Source: Sialis fuliginosa
Lineage: Eukaryota; Arthropoda; Insecta; Megaloptera; Sialidae
Assembly (NCBI GenBank): GCA_961205875.1
Contig: OY540816.1
Span: 62,001 to 126,000, forward strand
Reading direction: 5' to 3'
DNA: 64,000 nt
Positions 14,801-27,713 of this stretch are shown here, in pieces (within the stretch, counting starts at the first letter, position 1; every line of letters begins with the position of its first letter). The notes under the pieces were generated by a model. That model searched no databases. It had not been told where the DNA came from and saw only the letters and a program-made list of their open reading frames with translations. Both the position numbers and the translations under genes were made by a program.

Positions 14801-17381
14801 CGATTCAGTGCGATAAAATAAAAATCCCATTGACACGTAAACGGCCGCCCGCAGAGAGATTATGCACTGGACAACAAATGACCGCCGGTCGATTGCCTTG
14901 ACGATAGACACCCTAATTTCGCGATTCGGTGCGATAAAATTAAAGGCCCATTAACACGTAAACGGAGGCCTGCAGAGAGATTTTGCAATGGACAACAAAT
15001 AACCGGCGGTCGATTTCCTTGATTACAGTCACACTAATTTCGTGATTCGGTGCGATAAAAATAAAGGCCTATTTACCCGTAAACGGCCGCCCGCAGAGAT
15101 TTTGCACTGGACAACAACTGACCGGCGGTCGATTGCCTTGACGATAGACACCCCAATTTCGCGATTTAGTGCGATAAAATTAAAAGCCCATTAACACGTA
15201 AACGGCCGCCCGCAGAGAAATTTTGCACTGAACAACAAGTGACCGGCGGTCGATTACCTTGAAGATAGACATCCTAAATTCTCGATTCGGTGCGATAAAA
15301 TTAATGCCCCATTAACACGTAAACGGCGGCCCGAAGAGAGATTATGCACCGGACAACAAATGACCGGCGGTCGATTGCCTTGACGATAGACATCCTAAAT
15401 TCTCGATTCGGTACGATAATATTAAAGGCCCATTGACACGTAAACGGCCGCACGCAGAGAGATTATGCACTGGACAACAAATGACCGCCGGTCGATCGCC
15501 TTGACGATAGACACCCTAATTTCGCGATTCGGTGCGATAAAATTAAAGGCCCATTAACACGTAAACGACGGCCTGCAGAGAGATTTTGCACTGGACAACA
15601 AGTGACCGGCGGTCGATTGCCTTGACGATAGACACCCTAAATTCTCGATTCGGTGCGATAATATTAAAGGCCAATTTAGACGTAAACGGCGACCCGCAGA
15701 GAGATTTTGCAATGGACAACAAATGACCGGCGGTCGATTGCCTTGACGATAGACATCCTAAATTCTCGATTGGGTGCGATAATATTAAAGGCCCATTAAC
15801 ACGTTAACGGCGGCCTGTAGAGATTTTGCAATGGACAACAAATAACCGGCGGTCGATTGCCTTGATTACAGACACCCTTAATTCGCGATTCAGTGCGATA
15901 AAATTAATGGCCCATTAACACGTAAACGACGGCCTGCAGAGAGATTATGCACCGGACAACAAATGACCGGCGGTCGATTGCCTTGACGATAGACATCCTA
16001 AATTCTCGATTCGGTACGATAATATTAAAGGCCCATTAACACGTAAACGGAGGCCTGCAGAGAGATTTTGCAATGGACAACAAATAACCGGCGGTGGATT
16101 GCCTTGACGATAGACACCCTAATTTCGCGATTCGGTGCGATAAAATTAAAGGCCCATTAACACGTAAACGGCGGTCCGAAGAGAGATTATGCACTGGACG
16201 AAAAAAGACCGGCGGTCGATTGCCTTGACGATAGACATCCTAATTTCGTGATTCGGTGCGATAAAATTAAAGGCCCATTTAGACGTAAACGGCGGCCCGC
16301 AGAGAGATTTTGCAATGGACAACAAATGACCGGCGGTCGATTGCCTTGACGATAGACATCCTAAATTCTCGATTGGGTGCGATAATATTAAAGGCCCATT
16401 AACACGTTAACGGCGGCCTGTAGAGATTTTGCAATGGACAACAAATAACCGGCGGTCGATTGCCTTGATTACAGACACCCTTAATTCGCGATTCAGTGCG
16501 ATAAAATTAATGGCCCATTAACACGTAAACGACGGCCTGCAGAGAGATTTTGCACTGGACAACAAGTGACCGGCGGTCGATTACCTTGAAGATAGACATC
16601 CTAAATTCTCGATTCGGTGCGATAAAATTAATGGCCCATTAACACGTAAACGGCGGCCCGAAGAGAGATTATGCACCGGACAACAAATGACCGGCGGTCG
16701 ATTGCCTTGACGATAGACATCCTAAATTCTCGATTCGGTGCGATAATATTAAAGGCTCATTTAGACGTAAACGGCGGCCCGCAGAGAGATTTTGCAATGG
16801 ACAACAAATGACCGGCGGTCGATTGCCTTGACGATAGACATCCTAAATTCTCGATTCGGTGCGATAATATTAAAGGCCCATTAACACGTTAACGGCGGCC
16901 TGTAGAGATTTTGCAATGGACAACAAATAACCGGCGGTCGATTGCCTTGATTACAGACACCCTTAATTCGCGATTCAATGCGATAAAATTAATGGCCCAT
17001 TAACACGTAAACGACGGCCTGCAGAGAGATTTTGCACTGGACAACAAGTGACCGGCGGTCGATTGCCTTGACGATAGACACCCTAATTTCGCGATTCGGT
17101 GCGATAAAATTAAAAGCCCATTAACACGTCAACGGCCGCCCGCAGAGAAATTTTGCACTGGACAACAAGTGACCGGCGGTCGATGGCCTTGACGATAGAC
17201 ATCCTAAATTCTCGATTCGGTGCGATAATATTAAAGGCCCATTTAGACGTAAACGGCGGCCCGCAGAGAGATTTTGCAATGGACAACAAATGACCGGCGG
17301 TCGATTGCCTTGACGATAGACACCCTAAATTCGTGATTCGATGCGATAAAATTAAAGGCCCATTAACACGTAAACGGCGGT
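11829..17381. repeat. Satellite higher-order repeat copy 3 (5553 bp, three monomers lost)
   Basis: Follows copy 2 closely and shares its GACATTAGAC and GCATTGG variants. It is 361 bp shorter, equal to two 121-bp and one 119-bp monomers. The junction falls at about 16711-16739, where a monomer starts like the copy-2 unit near 10790 and finishes like the one near 11190. This is the expected product of unequal exchange in register. Confidence 0.9.
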
Positions 17382-20300
17382 CTGTAGAGAGATTTTGCAC
17401 TGGACAACTAGGTGACCGGCGTTTAATTGCCTTGATGACAGACATCCTTATTTCGCGATTCAGTGCGATAAAATTAATGGCCCATTAACACGTAAACTGC
17501 GGTCCGAAGAGAGATTATGTACTGGACGAAAAAAGACCGGCGGTCGATTGCCTTGACGATAGACATCCTAATTTCGTGATTCGGTGCGATAAAATTAAAG
17601 GCCCATTAACACGTAAACGGCGGTCCGAAGAGAGATTATGCACTGGACGACAAATGACCGGCGGTCGATTGCCTTGAAGATAAACATCCTAAATTCTCAA
17701 TTCGGTGCGATAATATTAAAGGCCCATTTAGACGTAAACGGCGGCCCGCAGAGAGATTTTGCAATGGACAACAAATGACCGGCGGTCGATTGCCTTGACG
17801 ATAGACATCCTAAATTCTCGATTGGGTGCGATAATATTAAAGGCCCATTAACACGTTAACGGCGACCTGTAGAGATCTTGCAATGGACAACAAATAACCG
17901 GCGGTCGATTGCCTTGATTACAGACACCCTTAATTCGCGATTCAGTGCGATAAAATTAATGGCCCATTAACACGTAAACGACGGCCTGCAGAGAGATTTT
18001 GCACTGGACAACAAGTGACCGGCGGTCGATTACCTTGAAGATAGACATCCTAAATTCTCGATTCGGTGCGATAAAATTAATGGCCCATTAACACGTAAAC
18101 GGCGGCCCGAAGAGAGATTATGCACTGGACAACAAATGACCGGCGGTCGATTGCCTTGACGATATACATCCTAAATTCTCGATTCGGTGCGATAATATTA
18201 AAGGCCCATTTAGACGTAAACGGCGGCCCGCAGAGAGATTTTGCAATGGACAACAAATGACCGACAGTCGATTGCCTTGACGTTAGACATCCTAAATTCT
18301 CGATTCGGTGCGATAATATTAAAAGCCCATTAACACGTTAACGGCGGCCTGTAGAGATTTTGCAATGGACAACAAATAACCGGCGGTCGATTGCCTTGAT
18401 TACAGACACCCTTAATTCGCGATTCAGTGCGATAAAATTAATGGCCCATTAACACGTAAACGACGGCCTGCAGAGAGATTATGCACCGGACAACAAATGA
18501 CCGGCGGTCGATTGCCTTGACGATAGACATCCTAAATTCTCGATTCGGTACGATAATATTAAAGGCCCATTAACACGTAAACGGAGGCCTGCAGAGAGAT
18601 TTTGCAATGGACAACAAATAACCGGCGGTGGATTGCCTTGACGATAGACACCCTAATTTCGCGATTCGGTGCGATAAAATTAAAGGCCCATTAACACGTA
18701 AACGGCGGTCCGAAGAGAGATTATGCACTGGACGAAAAAAGACCGGCGGTCGATTGCCTTGACGATAGACATCCTAATTTCGTGATTCGGTGCGATAAAA
18801 TTAAAGGCCCATTTAGACGTAAACGGCGGCCCGCAGAGAGATTTTGCAATGGACAACAAATGACCGGCGGTCGATTGCCTTGACGATAGACATCCTAAAT
18901 TCTCGATTGGGTGCGATAATATTAAAGGCCCATTAACACGTTAACGGCGGCCTGTAGAGATTTTGCAATGGACAACAAATAACCGGCGGTCGATTGCCTT
19001 GATTACAGACACCCTTAATTCGCGATTCAGTGCGATAAAATTAAAGGCCCATTAACACGTAAACGACGGCCTGCAGAGAGATTTTGCACTGGACAACAAG
19101 TGACCGGCGGTCGATTGCCTTGACGATAGACACCCTAAATTCTCGATTCGGTGCGATAATATTAAAGGCCAATTTAGACGTAAACGGCGACCCGCAGAGA
19201 GATTTTGCAATGGACAACAAATGACCGGCGGTCGATTGCCTTGACGATAGACATCCTAAATTCTCGATTGGGTGCGATAATATTAAAGGCCCATTAACAC
19301 GTTAACGGCGGCCTGTAGAGATTTTGCAATGGACAACAAATAACCGGCGGTCGATTGCCTTGATTACAGACACCCTTAATTCGCGATTCAGTGCGATAAA
19401 ATTAATGGCCCATTAACACGTAAACGACGGCCTGCAGAGAGATTATGCACCGGACAACAAATGACCGGCGGTCGATTGCCTTGACGATAGACATCCTAAA
19501 TTCTCGATTCGGTACGATAATATTAAAGGCCCATTAACACGTAAACGGAGGCCTGCAGAGAGATTTTGCAATGGACAACAAATAACCGGCGGTGGATTGC
19601 CTTGACGATAGACACCCTAATTTCGCGATTCGGTGCGATAAAATTAAAGGCCCATTAACACGTAAACGGCGGTCCGAAGAGAGATTATGCACTGGACGAA
19701 AAAAGACCGGCGGTCGATTGCCTTGACGATAGACATCCTAATTTCGTGATTCGGTGCGATAAAATTAAAGGCCCATTTAGACGTAAACGGCGGCCCGCAG
19801 AGAGATTTTGCAATGGACAACAAATGACCGGCGGTCGATTGCCTTGACGATAGACATCCTAAATTCTCGATTGGGTGCGATAATATTAAAGGCCCATTAA
19901 CACGTTAACGGGGGCCTGTAGAGATTTTGCAATGGACAACAAATAACCGGCGGTCGATTGCCTTGATTACAGACACCCTTAATTCGCGATTCAGTGCGAT
20001 AAAATTAATGGCCCATTAACACGTAAACGACGGCCTGCAGAGAGATTTTGCACTGGACAACAAGTGACCGGCGGTCGATTACCTTGAAGATAGACATCCT
20101 AAATTCTCGATTCGGTGCGATAATATTAAAGGCTCATTTAGACGTAAACGGCGGCCCGCAGAGAGATTTTGCAATGGACAACAAATGACCGGCGGTCGAT
20201 TGCCTTGACGATAGACATCCTAAATTCTCGATTCGGTGCGATAATATTAAAGGCCCATTAACACGTTAACGGCGGTCTGTAGAGATTTTGCAATGGACAA

Positions 20301-20758
20301 CAAATAACCGGCGGTCGATTGCCTTGATTACAGACACCCTTAATTCGCGATTCAATGCGATAAAATTAATGGCCCATTAACACGTAAACGACGGCCTGCA
20401 GAGAGATTTTGCACTGGACAACAAGTGACCGGCGGTCGATTGCCTTGACGATAGACACCCTAATTTCGCGATTCGGTGCGATAAAATTAAAAGCCCATTA
20501 ACACGTCAACGGCCGCCCGCAGAGAAATTTTGCACTGGACAACAAGTGACCGGCGGTCGATGGCCTTGACGATAGACATCCTAAATTCTCGATTCGGTGC
20601 GATAATATTAAAGGCCCATTTAGACGTAAACGGCGGCCCGCAGAGAGATTTTGCAATGGACAACAAATGACCGGCGGTCGATTGCCTTGACGATAGACAC
20701 CCTAAATTCGTGATTCGATGCGATAAAATTAAAGGCCCATTAACACGTAAACGGCGGT
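17382..20758. repeat. Satellite higher-order repeat copy 4 (3377 bp, rearranged)
   Basis: Begins in HOR register but has at least three internal junctions. Near 18329 it jumps forward by about 3 kb relative to copy 3. Near 19043 it jumps back, so that part of the 15.5-16.5 kb segment is repeated. Near 20130 it skips about two monomers. Each junction lies inside a shared stretch such as GCGATAATATTAAA. Confidence 0.85.
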
Positions 20759-23700
20759 CTGTAGAGAGATTTTGCACTGGACAACTAGGTGACCGGCGTT
20801 TAATTGCCTTGATGACAGACATCCTTATTTCGCGATTCAGTGCGATAAAATTAATGGCCCATTAACACGTAAACTGCGGTCCGAAGAGAGATTATGCACT
20901 GGACGAAAAAAGACCGGCGGTCGATTGCCTTGACGATAGACATCCTAATTTCGTGATTCGGTGCGATAAAATTAAAGGCCCATTAACACGTAAACGGCGG
21001 TCCGAAGAGAGATTATGCACTGGACGACAAATGACCGGCGGTCGATTGCCTTGAAGATAAACATCCTAAATTCTCAATTCGGTGCGATAATATTAAAGGC
21101 CCATTTAGACGTAAACGGCGGGCCGCAGAGAGATTTTGCAATGGACAACAAATGACCGGCGGTCGATTGCCTTGACGATAGACATCCTAAATTCTCGATT
21201 GGGTGCGATAATATTAAAGGCCCATTAACACGTTAACGGCGACCTGTAGAGATCTTGCAATGGACAACAAATAACCGGCGGTCGATTGCCTTGATTACAG
21301 ACACCCTTAATTCGCGATTCAGTGCGATAAAATTAATGGCCCATTAACACGTAAACGACGGCCTGCAGAGAGATTTTGCACTGGACAACAAGTGACCGGC
21401 GGTCGATTACCTTGAAGATAGACATCCTAAATTCTCGATTCGGTGCGATAAAATTAATGGCCCATTAACACGTAAACGGCGGCCCGAAGAGAGATTATGC
21501 ACTGGACAACAAATGACCGGCGGTCGATTGCCTTGACGATATACATCCTAAATTCTCGATTCGGTGCGATAATATTAAAGGCCCATTTAGACGTAAACGG
21601 CGGCCCGCAGAGAGATTTTGCAATGGACAACAAATGACCGACAGTCGATTGCCTTGACGTTAGACATCCTAAATTCTCGATTCGGTGCGATAATATTAAA
21701 AGCCCTTTAACACGTAAACGGCGGCCCGCAGAAAGATTTTGCACTGGACAACAAGTGACCGGCGTTCAATTGCCTTGATGACAGACACCCTTATTTCGCG
21801 ATTCAGTGCGATAAAATAAAAATCCCATTGACACGTAAACGGCCGCCCGCAGAGAGATTATGCACTGGACAACAAATGACCGCCGGTCGATTGCCTTGAC
21901 GATAGACACCCTAATTTCGCGATTCGGTGCGATAAAATTAAAGGCCCATTAACACGTAAACGGAGGCCTGCAGAGAGATTTTGCAATGGACAACAAATAA
22001 CCGGCGGTCGATTTCCTTGATTACAGTCACACTAATTTCGTGATTCGGTGCGATAAAAATAAAGGCCTATTTACCCGTAAACGGCCGCCCGCAGAGATTT
22101 TGCACTGGACAACAACTGACCGGCGGTCGATTGCCTTGACGATAGACACCCCAATTTCGCGATTTAGTGCGATAAAATTAAAAGCCCATTAACACGTAAA
22201 CGGCCGCCCGCAGAGAAATTTTGCACTGAACAACAAGTGACCGGCGGTCGATTACCTTGAAGATAGACATCCTAAATTCTCGATTCGGTGCGATAAAATT
22301 AATGCCCCATTAACACGTAAACGGCGGCCCGAAGAGAGATTATGCACCGGACAACAAATGACCGGCGGTCGATTGCCTTGACGATAGACATCCTAAATTC
22401 TCGATTCGGTACGATAATATTAAAGGCCCATTGACACGTAAACGGCCGCACGCAGAGAGATTATGCACTGGACAACAAATGACCGCCGGTCGATCGCCTT
22501 GACGATAGACACCCTAATTTCGCGATTCGGTGCGATAAAATTAAAGGCCCATTAACACGTAAACGGCGGTCCGAAGAGAGATTATGCACTGGACGACAAA
22601 TGACCGGCGGTCGATTGCCTTGAAGATAGACATCCTAAATTCTCGATTCGGTGCGATAATATTAAAGGCCAATTTAGACGTAAACGGCGACCCGCAGAGA
22701 GATTTTGCAATGGACAACAAATGACCGGCGGTCGATTGCCTTGACGATAGACATCCTAAATTCTCGATTGGGTGCGATAATATTAAAGGCCCATTAACAC
22801 GTTAACGGCGGCCTGTAGAGATTTTGCAATGGACAACAAATAACCGGCGGTCGATTGCCTTGATTACAGACACCCTTAATTCGCGATTCAGTGCGATAAA
22901 ATTAATGGCCCATTAACACGTAAACGACGGCCTGCAGAGAGATTATGCACCGGACAACAAATGACCGGCGGTCGATTGCCTTGACGATAGACATCCTAAA
23001 TTCTCGATTCGGTACGATAATATTAAAGGCACATTAACACGTAAACGGAGGCCTGCAGAGAGATTTTGCAATGGACAACAAATAACCGGCGGTGGATTGC
23101 CTTGACGATAGACACCCTAATTTCGCGATTCGGTGCGATAAAATTAAAGGCCCATTAACACGTAAACGGCGGTCCGAAGAGAGATTATGCACTGGACGAA
23201 AAAAGACCGGCGGTCGATTGCCTTGACGATAGACATCCTAATTTCGTGATTCGGTGCGATAAAATTAAAGGCCCATTTAGACGTAAACGGCGGCCCGCAG
23301 AGAGATTTTGCAATGGACAACAAATGACCGGCGGTCGATTGCCTTGACGATAGACATCCTAAATTCTCGATTGGGTGCGATAATATTAAAGGCCCATTAA
23401 CACGTTAACGGCGGCCTGTAGAGATTTTGCAATGGACAACAAATAACCGGCGGTCGATTGCCTTGATTACAGACACCCTTAATTCGCGATTCAGTGCGAT
23501 AAAATTAATGGCCCATTAACACGTAAACGACGGCCTGCAGAGAGATTTTGCACTGGACAACAAGTGACCGGCGGTCGATTACCTTGAAGATAGACATCCT
23601 AAATTCTCGATTCGGTGCGATAAAATTAATGGCCCATTAACACGTAAACGGCGGCCCGAAGAGAGATTATGCACCGGACAACAAATGACCGGCGGTCGAT

Positions 23701-23905
23701 TGCCTTGACGATAGACATCCTAAATTCTCGATTCGGTGCGATAATATTAAAGGCTCATTTAGACGTAAACGGCGGCCCGCAGAGAGATTTTGCAATGGAC
23801 AACAAATGACCGGCGGTCGATTGCCTTGACGATAGACATCCTAAATTCTCGATTCGGTGCGATAATATTAAAGGCCCATTAACACGTTAACGGCGGCCTG
23901 TAGAG
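20759..23905. repeat. Satellite higher-order repeat copy 5 (partial, internal duplication collapsed)
   Basis: Follows copy 1 through the first half (21508-22565 matches 750-1807). Near 22690-22730 it switches to the sequence that follows the second half of the internal duplication (compare 3850-3900), so only one of the two ~1.06-kb blocks remains. HOR order is lost after about 23900. Confidence 0.85.
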
Positions 23906-25565
23906 AGATTTTGCACTGGACAACAAGTGACCGGTGTTTAATTGCCTTGATGACAGACACCCTTATTTCGCGATTCAGTGCGATAAAATTAATGGCCCAT
24001 TAACACGTAAACGGCGGCCCGAAGAGAGATTATGCACCGGACAACAAATGACCGGCGGTCGATTGCCTTGACGATAGACATCCTAAATTCTCGATTCGGT
24101 ACGATAATATTAAAGGCCCATTAACACGTAAACGGAGGCCTGCAGAGATTTTGCAATGGACAACAAATAACCGGCGGTCGATTGCCTTGATTACAGTCAC
24201 ACTAATTTCGCGATTCGGTTTGATAAAAATAAAGACCTATTTACCCGTAAACGGCCGCCCGCAGAGATTTTGCACTGGACAACAACTGACCGGCGGTCGA
24301 TTGCCTTGACGATAGACACCCCAATTTCGCGATTTAGTGCGATAAAATTAAAATCCCATTAACACGTAAACGGCCGCCCGCAGAGAAATTTTGCACTGGA
24401 CAACAAGTGACCGGCGGTCGATGGCCTTGACGATAGACACCCTAAATTTGTCATTCGGTGCGATAAAATTAAAGGTCCATTAACACGTAAACGGCGGCCC
24501 GAAGAGAGATTATGCACTGGACAACAAATGACCGGCGTTTAATTGCCTTGATGACAGACACCCTTATTTCGCGATTCAGTGCGATAAAATAAAAATCCCA
24601 TTGACACGTATACGGCCGCCCGCAGAGATTATGCACTGGACAACAAATGACCGGCGTTTAATTGCCTTGATGACAGACACCCTTATTTCGCGATTCAGTG
24701 CGATAAAATAAAAATCCCATTGACACGTAAACGGCCGCCCGCAGAGATTATGCACTGGACAACAAATGACCGGCGGTCGATTGCCTTGACGATAGACACC
24801 CTAATTTCGCGATTTAGTGCGATAAAATTAAAAGCCTATTAACACGTAAACGGCCGCCCGCAGAGAAATTTTGCACCGGACAACAAGTGACCGGCGGTCG
24901 ATGGCCTTGACGATAGACACCCTAAATTCGTGATTCGATGCGATAAAATTAAAGGCCCATTAACACGTAAACGGCGGCCTGTAGAGATTTTGCACTGGAC
25001 AACTAGGTGACCGGCGTTTAATTGCCTTGATGACAGACACCCTTATTTCGCGATTCAGTGCGATAAAATTAATGGCCCATTAACACGTAAACGGCGGCCC
25101 GAAGAGATTATGCACTGGACAACAAATGACCGGCGGTCGATTGCCTTGACGATAGAGATCCTAAATTCTCGATTCGGTGCGATAATATTAAAGGACCTTT
25201 AACACGTAAACGGCGGCCCGAAGAGAGATTAAGCACTGGACAAGAAATGACCGGCGTTCGATTGCCTTGATTACAGTCACCCTAATTTCGCGATTCGGTG
25301 CGATAAAATTAAAGGCCCATTAACACGTAAACGGCGGCCCGCAGAGATTTTGCACTGGACAACAAATAACCGGCGGTCGATTGCCTTGACGATAAGAGAC
25401 CCTTATTTCGCGATTCGGTTCGATAAAATTAAAGGCTCATTAACACGTTAACGGCGGCCCGTAGAGACATTTTGCACTGGACAACAAGTGACCGGCGGTC
25501 AATTGACTTGACGATAGACACTCTAATTTCGCGATTCAGTGCGATAAAATTAAAGGCCCATTAAC
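23906..25565. repeat. Divergent edge of the satellite array (~14 monomers)
   Basis: The monomers no longer follow HOR order and carry many private changes, for example GATAGAGATCC near 25150, AAGCACTGGACAAGAAATG near 25230 and GATAAGAGACCC near 25392. A pair of adjacent monomers near 24530 and 24650 is nearly identical, a small local duplication. The array stops within a monomer at GGCCCATTAACA. Confidence 0.9.
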
Positions 25566-27628
25566 AACATTCCGATTATGTTCTGATTTAATGTTTGTTA
25601 CCTGTTTATGTACACAAGTATTAATTGTACTATTGATTAGTACTTACCTTCTTTATAATATAAATAATCGATGTATACTTTACGATACTTACTAAACACA
25701 TTGCGTCACTGATGTCTTTGAGTCAACATTTTAAGGATGCATGGCAGATATCTAATTTCAACGAGAAATAGTTGAAATTTGGAGAAGTTACTCCTTTATA
25801 AATCTTAAGTACCCACACAAAATTTCAAAAAGTTTTACAACATATGTAGTTTGAAAGTTAATGAAAATTATTTTGTACGGTGAAAGATGCCAACCGTGTT
25901 ACAATTAGTTAAAGTGTCACTGCTCTAAATTCCATAACTAATCCATAGATACTAGTACAGAATTAATACCCCATTTGAAAGTAATTGCTAGCTAGCAAAT
26001 TTTGTTAGCTCCTTTATAATACCGGACATTACTCCTTTATAAATCTTAAGTACCCACACAAAAAAGTTATTATTTTTATAAATTAACATGGGCTCTTATG
26101 GCAGAATGGTGTATTTACGGTTAAAGTCCAATAAAACACATGGTTCAAGCATCGAGAAAAATCTGAAATTTTCACAATACGTCACTTACATATTTAGCAA
26201 CAATTTTCATAAAAAAAATTATAGCCATACAGAACTAAATTGTGAAAAAAAAAATTATTATTGGTGAAAAATATAAAAAAAATGGCGTACTGAAATGTTT
26301 TTATTACATATTTTTTCATATATGTAAGCATATGAAGTACTAATAGTTATTTTCATTACATTTGTATGTTCCACATATGTTCTAAATATTATTATTTAAA
26401 AATATTTTAATTTATGTCATTTATAACAATAAAATACTTCTTTTGTTTTTATATCTGACAGATGAATTCAGAATTAACATTTTTCGTATTATCAATACAA
26501 ATTTTAATTTTTTGGCTAAAATTCTAAAATAACAGTCAATAATGGGAAATAAGGTATTAAACAAAAGTATTTTTATAGTTTATGTAGTATTTAAACCAAT
26601 TTGACTTTCTTATAAGCATTTAAAGTGAATAATTGATTTGATTTTGATCATTGATTGTATCTAGATTTACATTATTTTTGTATCAGACTGTACATGCCAT
26701 ACATCCTTAACATAAGCTTATATAACCAACTGTGTATAAACTGGCACAGAGAGCATGGAAAGTCAATAGCTGCTCAGATCTCTACTGGATAGTGTTCCGG
26801 TCGAGTTCGGATCAATCGTAGAGACCATTTATCTGTTATAGAATTAGCAATGTATTTGGATATGCTATTTAATTTTATAATACCTGTTTATCTACACAAG
26901 TATAAAAGACATTGACATTTTCAACATGTATTTATCTACAAAGATATTTCTAAACAGTTCTACGAGGGCGTAACAAGGTATAAATCAATGATTTACTGGT
27001 ATTTTAACTATTTTTATTAAAAGTGTATTACCGTAAATGTTAAGAATTAGAGTTAGGAGCAGGCTGTGGATTTTCTGGTCACGACTGGAAACAAAACAGA
27101 CAGTATTAACAAACATTTTGTTTATTAAACAACATACCATTTGTCGAATCTAACTTTCTACAAAATTGCAATCGAACATTTTAATGTAAAACCAACTGTT
27201 TATATATAATATATATATATTAACGTATTGTAAATAAATTAGAAATAAATGTTTCAAGTAAATATTTTTAATATGTTTTTATAAAATGGCAACAATCAAA
27301 CTGCCCGATTGAAAAATTTAGTGTTGTAGTATTTCGATGTGTTAACAGAAATTCATAAACCTAACCTAACTGAAACTAACCTACCTCACCCGGACTATTC
27401 AAACTTAAACTGTATTTGTATAACGCAGCTAAACGTGACCAGGCGCTTTATAAAATGCGTATGATTTATAAAAGTTGTTAACCCTGATCTAGTCACGCAT
27501 GCGCATCAACTCTATTCTGAATAACTATATACGTGATTTTTCACAAATCTGACACTTACTCTCCGTATTAGCCCGATCAAATGACGGTACGCAAAATTCA
27601 ATAACTGTCACCAAAAATTTTAATTTAC
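25566..27628. other. AT-rich non-coding flank of the satellite
   Basis: No credible coding sequence. It contains a ~35-bp direct repeat, TTACTCCTTTATAAATCTTA and following bases, at 25788 and 26029, and a second short repeat (CCTGTTTATNTACACAAGTA) at about 25601 and 26882. An AT dinucleotide run lies at 27201-27222. I recognise no element. Confidence 0.6.
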
Positions 27629-27713
27629 CTTGGTGTTTTCTTCACTCACGTAAGACTTAGATAGCAGTACAGCGCTTCCTCAGTTACGTTCAAAGCTTGT
27701 CATTCTCGTAGTC
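27629..27713 (-). other. Possible spliced non-coding exon
   Basis: On the minus strand an 85-bp segment is bounded by a good acceptor (GTTTTGTTTTCAG before 27713) and a donor (AAG|GTAAAT at 27629). All three frames contain stops, so if it is transcribed it would be an untranslated or non-coding exon. The CpG-containing stretch near 28220-28280 on the same strand (AATATGGCGAATAAGG) could be promoter-proximal. Splice motifs alone are weak evidence. Confidence 0.2.

Larger units (their letters stand above)
1..25565. repeat. ~121-bp satellite DNA array, about 211 monomers
   Basis: Continuous head-to-tail array of a ~121-bp monomer. The landmark GTAAAC recurs at 111, 232, 353, 474 (as GTTAAC), 593 and 714, so units are 121 bp with some of 119 bp that lack one AG in the GTAGAGATTTTG block. 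Each monomer has a GC-rich half with the dyad GACCGGCGGTC and an AT-rich half around GATAATATTAAAGGCCCAT. The consensus holds about 11 CpG, far above the AT-rich flank. The array runs off the left edge and ends sharply at 25565. Short minus-strand reading frames of 96 and 111 codons recur at HOR spacing and are repeat by-products. Centromeric or pericentromeric origin is an inference from the organisation only. Confidence 0.97.

Noticed and set aside
696..21744. Recurring 96- and 111-codon minus-strand frames in the satellite
   Set aside because: They repeat exactly at HOR spacing, span monomer boundaries, have repetitive sequence and no domain; by-products of a period that is nearly a multiple of three.
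1..25565. CRISPR array
   Set aside because: Units are contiguous 121-bp repeats without unique spacers, in eukaryotic DNA.
1..25565. CENP-B box in the monomer
   Set aside because: TTCGNNNNANNCGGG was looked for around ATTCGCGATTCGGTG and is not met.
27357..27395. Telomeric repeat (CCTAA)n
   Set aside because: Only two CCTAA units occur, followed by unrelated sequence.
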